A stretch of 34,123 nt of DNA from Bacteroidales bacterium (GTDB lineage Bacteria; Bacteroidota; Bacteroidia; Bacteroidales; P3), in assembly GCA_016280915.1 (NCBI GenBank), contig JAEEHQ010000075.1:1-34123 (forward strand). Reading direction: 5' to 3'. Of this stretch, positions 31,096 through 34,123 are shown piece by piece. A program made the translations under genes and the position numbers. Within the stretch, counting starts at the first letter, position 1. Each line of letters begins with the position of its first letter. The notes under the pieces were generated by a model, which saw nothing but the letters and a program-made list of their open reading frames with translations, did no database searches and was not told the origin of the DNA.

Positions 31096-32073
31096 TCAAT
31101 AAAGGAGGGTGAAGATGTCGTTGAGGATGGGAAGGTAAGTGGGGTCGAAAGGGGAACTGCTTGGGAGGGCTGGAGGTTGGAGCGTGCTGGCTCCGGTAAG
31201 GAGCTGTTGGGCAAAGTCGATGGCATCGGGCTGGAGACAGTCGGAAGCAATACAGATGGAGGTGATGGTGTAGGTGGGCTCATCGACCGTGAGGGAAATT
31301 TCCACACCACCCCATGCAAACTGTGCAGACCGTTGGGCTTGGAACTGCTGCCAGCGTCCATATTTCCAATCGGGAGATGCAAAGCCATCGCGGATAGTTT
31401 GCACCTCGGGGAGTGCTGCCAGATGGCCGAAATCGAGTTGGGTGACGGGGCTGCCATATTCTTTTTCAAAGGCATTGAGCAGGTGCGGAACGATGTCCTG
31501 AGCGGTAATGGCAGGGTTCAGCTCGGAGAGGTTGACGACTCGGGAGGCATGGGATTCGACACCATGACGTTGGAGTTTGGCGGGCTTGACCTTGAGGTAT
31601 TTTTGAAGCACATCGACATCGGTGCGGATGAGGATGGTGCCATGATGGAGCCGTTGATGCTGACCTTTGGAGAAGGCGTTGCCCGAAAATTTACGGCCGT
31701 TGCAGAGGAGGTCGTTGCGGCCAGAAAGTTCGGTCTGCAGACCATAGTCGGCCACAGCTTGCTGGAGCACAGAAAACTGTCGCGTAGTGTCGTAAAGGTC
31801 ATAAGGAACCACAAAGGAGAAATTGAGATTGCCTAAATCATGGAATACGGCCCCACCACCTGTGCGGCGACGCATGAGGAAGCCACCGTCATCCTCGAGG
31901 AGGGAGACGTGGCACTCGGCGTAGGGATTCTGGTGCTGCCCGATGACCACGGTGCGACGGTTTGCCCAGAGGTAGAAGGTGAGGTCGCCATCGGAGGGCT
32001 GGGCAAGGAGATACTGCTCAACGGCAATGTTGAGGTAAGGGTTGGTCTGGGTGCTCAAGAGAAAGCGGGGCAT
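31096..32073 (-). CDS. lplA: Lipoate-protein ligase A
   Basis: A 325-aa cytoplasmic enzyme attaching lipoate, via lipoyl-AMP, to the E2 and GcvH proteins of 2-oxoacid dehydrogenase and glycine cleavage systems. Family motifs: WANRRTVVIGQHQNPYAE, the lipoate-binding RRRTGGGAVFHDLGNLNFSF starting at residue 68, and GRNDLLCNGRKFSGNAF with the adenylate-contacting Lys128, then HHGTILI. A C-terminal accessory domain (from about 240) is present, so the size is standard for a full-length LplA. Starts 21 bp after the porQ stop; likely an operon of convenience. Confidence 0.93.
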   Translation of the reverse strand: MPRFLLSTQTNPYLNIAVEQYLLAQPSDGDLTFYLWANRRTVVIGQHQNPYAECHVSLLEDDGGFLMRRRTGGGAVFHDLGNLNFSFVVPYDLYDTTRQFSVLQQAVADYGLQTELSGRNDLLCNGRKFSGNAFSKGQHQRLHHGTILIRTDVDVLQKYLKVKPAKLQRHGVESHASRVVNLSELNPAITAQDIVPHLLNAFEKEYGSPVTQLDFGHLAALPEVQTIRDGFASPDWKYGRWQQFQAQRSAQFAWGGVEISLTVDEPTYTITSICIASDCLQPDAIDFAQQLLTGASTLQPPALPSSSPFDPTYLPILNDIFTLLY

Positions 32074-32093
32074 AAAGGGGATGGGATTCTGTG

Positions 32094-33134
32094 TTAACGG
32101 AAAAAACGGTCGAGGGATGTGGTAACGGAGATGAAGTTGGGCGCCTGCGTGAGGTGGTAGTTGTTGCGGGAATAGCAGATTTTGATGCCCTTGAGGTTGA
32201 TGCCGAAGCCAAAGGAGAAGCCGGAGAGGTTGAAAGTCTCGGCAGCACGCATCTCCACCATCTGACGGTAGTTGTAGCCTACTGTGGCAAAGAAAGCCTT
32301 GTGGATGTTGAGCTCGATGCCCACACCCAAGTGTCGGAAGGCCTTGTCGGCAAAGGTAGCGAGGGCTGATTTGGCGATAACCTCACCCGTAAAAGGATCT
32401 GTTGTGGTGGTGGGATTGAGTTCATCCTCATAGGTAAGGTTCCAGGTTTGCAACTCGTTGAGGGCGAAATGGAGGCGGAAAGGCGCATCCTTGAGTTTAT
32501 AGGAACCCGCCACAGAGAGCTCGAAGGGGAGCCGCTCGGTGAGACCGTCGAAAGTGAAAACTTGAGCACCGATATTGCGGCCCATTACGGTGAAAGCAAA
32601 AGAACGGTCGGAGGAGAAATAGCTGGCAGCCAAGTCGATGCCGAAAGCAAAGGCGGTGTAGCTCTCATAGTGCGAAAGAATGGGCTTGAACGTGGCTCCG
32701 ATGGCCACATTGTCATCTACCGCACGACCCCAGCCGATAGACATGACATAGTCGGCTGCCGTGAAGGCCCCCATGGGCTGCTCGTATTCGTCATACCCTT
32801 GGAATTGGCCATAGCTGTCATACTGCAAGCCAAAAGTGAAAGCTCCCAGATGCTTGAAGGAATGGCTAAAAGCCAAGGAGCCGAAATTGGAGCCTGAAAA
32901 AAGGTTGACAAACCCCACAGAGAGCTGATTGCCAACGCGGGGAGAAATGAGGGAAGGATTGTCGAGAGTGAGGGCAACATCGTCGTCGTAGAGCGAGAGG
33001 TAGTCGAACCCAAGGCCTGCAACACGGGCGGTTGAGGGCATGTCGAGCACAGAATAGGAGGCAAGTCCGGCAATCTGAGCATGGGTTACCGAGAGGGAGA
33101 AGAGGAACAGGAGGAGGACGAAGATTTGCTTCAT
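32094..33134 (-). CDS. porQ: Type IX secretion system protein PorQ
   Basis: A 346-aa outer-membrane barrel of the PorV/PorQ (FadL-like) group. ATG 33134 is chosen because a signal peptide follows (IFVLLLFLFSLSVTHAQ); the upstream open frame to 33593 is a shadow of kamA. The N-terminal YSVLDMPSTARVAGLG-FDYLSLYDDDVALTLDNPS is the typical PorQ opening, followed by alternating barrel strands to a C-terminal DRFFR. PorQ is part of the attachment complex that anchors T9SS cargo on the cell surface, which fits the two type B cargo proteins at the other end of the window. It lies 55 bp after kamA, across a palindrome. Confidence 0.88.
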   Translation of the reverse strand: MKQIFVLLLFLFSLSVTHAQIAGLASYSVLDMPSTARVAGLGFDYLSLYDDDVALTLDNPSLISPRVGNQLSVGFVNLFSGSNFGSLAFSHSFKHLGAFTFGLQYDSYGQFQGYDEYEQPMGAFTAADYVMSIGWGRAVDDNVAIGATFKPILSHYESYTAFAFGIDLAASYFSSDRSFAFTVMGRNIGAQVFTFDGLTERLPFELSVAGSYKLKDAPFRLHFALNELQTWNLTYEDELNPTTTTDPFTGEVIAKSALATFADKAFRHLGVGIELNIHKAFFATVGYNYRQMVEMRAAETFNLSGFSFGFGINLKGIKICYSRNNYHLTQAPNFISVTTSLDRFFR

Positions 33135-33148
33135 GGGACTAAAACCAT

Positions 33149-33172
33149 AACGGCGGGCCACAGCCCGCCGTA
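33149..33172. repeat. GC-rich palindrome between kamA and porQ
   Basis: CGGCGGGC (33151-33158), loop CACA, GCCCGCCG (33163-33170). A perfect 8-bp stem, 18 bp after the kamA stop, with no proper T tail on the minus strand. It resembles dispersed extragenic palindromes and may also attenuate read-through. Confidence 0.6.
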
Positions 33173-33189
33173 TGACAATATGAAAAGAA

Positions 33190-34123
33190 TCAATTATTCT
33201 TCTTGTTACGCTCGTGACGCATGAGGTGGCTGGGCTCAAGAGCCATGCGGTCGGTCTCCAGCAGGGAGGCCACACCCTCATCAACACGACGCTTGGCCTC
33301 GCAGGCCTCGCAGTGGCAATCCTCGTGGTACTCGCGAGGCTCGGTGTAGGTGGTGATGACACCCTCAAAGTTGCGGAGGATAACCTTGTTGGGGCTCTGT
33401 GAGATGACGTAGGTGGGCATGACGGGGGTCTTGCCACCGCCACCAGGAGCATCCACCACAAAGGTGGGAACGGCATAGCCACTGGTGTGTCCTCGGAGGT
33501 TTTCGATAATTTCGATACCCTTGCTGACGGGCGTGCGGAAATGCTCAAGACCCATGGAGAGGTCGCACTGGTAGATGTAGTAAGGACGCACACGGTTGCG
33601 CACCAGCTCGTGCATGAGTTTCTTCATCACGTGCACACAGTCGTTCACGCCGCGAAGCAGCACAGTCTGGTTGCCCAGCGGAATACCGGCATTGGCGAGA
33701 CGGGCAAGAGCGGCCTCGGCCTCAGGAGTGAACTCGTTGGGGTGGTTGAAGTGGGTGTTGAGCCAGATGGGGTGGTACTTCTTGAGCATCTCGCAGAGCT
33801 CGGGAGTGATGCGCTGCGGGCACACCACGGGAGTGCGGCTGCCAATACGCACTATCTCCACATGCGGAATGGCACGGAGACGCTGAATGATATACTCAAG
33901 TTTTTTGTCGCTCACCATCAGGGCATCGCCACCGCTCAGGAGCACGTCGCGCACCTGGGGGGTCTTCTCGATGTAAGCCAGACACTTCTCAATGCGCTCG
34001 CTGGGACTCTCGTCGTCCTTCTGGCCGGCAAAACGACGGCGGGTGCAATGGCGGCAGTACATCGAGCACATGTCGGTGATGAGAAACAGCACGCGGTCGG
34101 GATAACGGTGGGTAAGACCGGGA
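33190..34123 (-). CDS. kamA: Lysine 2,3-aminomutase family radical SAM enzyme (5' partial)
   Basis: A radical SAM, PLP-dependent aminomutase converting L-lysine to beta-lysine, the first step of the lysine fermentation route; related members may use other amino acids. The frame is open to the right edge ([10 protein letters not shown] before the first listed Val), so the N-terminus is missing. Radical SAM cluster: CSMYCRHC followed by TRRRFAG; then [34 protein letters not shown], the PLP-linked [11 protein letters not shown] region with the lysine in GGGKTP, and a C-terminal CHCEAC motif. All features fit KamA of Bacteroidales. First gene of a run with porQ and lplA. Confidence 0.92.
   Translation of the reverse strand, partial: PGLTHRYPDRVLFLITDMCSMYCRHCTRRRFAGQKDDESPSERIEKCLAYIEKTPQVRDVLLSGGDALMVSDKKLEYIIQRLRAIPHVEIVRIGSRTPVVCPQRITPELCEMLKKYHPIWLNTHFNHPNEFTPEAEAALARLANAGIPLGNQTVLLRGVNDCVHVMKKLMHELVRNRVRPYYIYQCDLSMGLEHFRTPVSKGIEIIENLRGHTSGYAVPTFVVDAPGGGGKTPVMPTYVISQSPNKVILRNFEGVITTYTEPREYHEDCHCEACEAKRRVDEGVASLLETDRMALEPSHLMRHERNKKNN

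Noticed and set aside
33135-33593. N-terminal extension of the porQ frame
   Set aside because: It overlaps kamA on the same strand in another frame, is low-complexity Ser/Pro/Arg, and a signal peptide begins at ATG 33134.
1-34123. tRNA, rRNA, integrase or attachment site
   Set aside because: No cloverleaf, rRNA segment or recombinase was recognised on either strand; the island edges show no obvious direct repeats.

Overview
The window comes from a member of the Bacteroidales (Bacteroidota), probably host-associated. The evidence is: two secreted proteins with type IX secretion (T9SS) type B C-terminal domains, a PorQ homologue, a YfhO-type membrane protein, several TAnnTTTG promoter boxes typical of the phylum, few Shine-Dalgarno sequences, and palindromic spacer repeats common in this order. 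The species cannot be named from the sequence. Most of the window is GC-rich; about 19.4-29.8 kb is visibly AT-rich and looks like an acquired island.

Left part (1-19.4 kb). Two tandem paralogous T9SS adhesins (the first cut by the window edge) are followed on the plus strand by YfhO and a family 2 glycosyltransferase. Convergent to these, on the minus strand, lie a TagB/TagF-like glycerophosphotransferase, a sugar-transfer ATP-grasp protein, a GH3/serine-hydrolase fusion, an EnvC-like factor with a degenerate LytM domain, an outer-membrane barrel, a 5'-nucleotidase-type phosphoesterase and a PPi-type phosphofructokinase. A secreted transglutaminase-like protein is divergent from the kinase. 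The theme is envelope and surface-polymer biology.

Accessory island (about 19.7-29.8 kb). Two convergent transcription units face each other. The minus unit is a radical-SAM RiPP cassette: two intact GG-leader Cys-rich precursors, a decayed third precursor, a C39-peptidase ABC exporter interrupted by a frameshift at an A7 run, a radical SAM/SPASM maturase and a small secreted protein. The plus unit carries a structured leader, a 69-aa HTH regulator and four small secreted proteins, one of which appears paralogous to the last protein of the RiPP unit. Both units start with the same palindromic operator (26/35 identical) exactly 57 nt upstream of a TAnnTTTG box. The operator abuts the HTH stop codon in one unit and the stop of a decayed HTH copy in the other. 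This suggests one regulator-operator module duplicated in opposite orientations and controlling both units. The decayed HTH copy is fused to the wreck of an IS4-type transposase, followed by an AT-rich spacer with a 110-bp MITE-like inverted repeat.

Right part (29.8-34.1 kb). Four minus-strand core genes: lysine 2,3-aminomutase (cut by the window edge), PorQ, lipoate-protein ligase and an unrecognised secreted protein.
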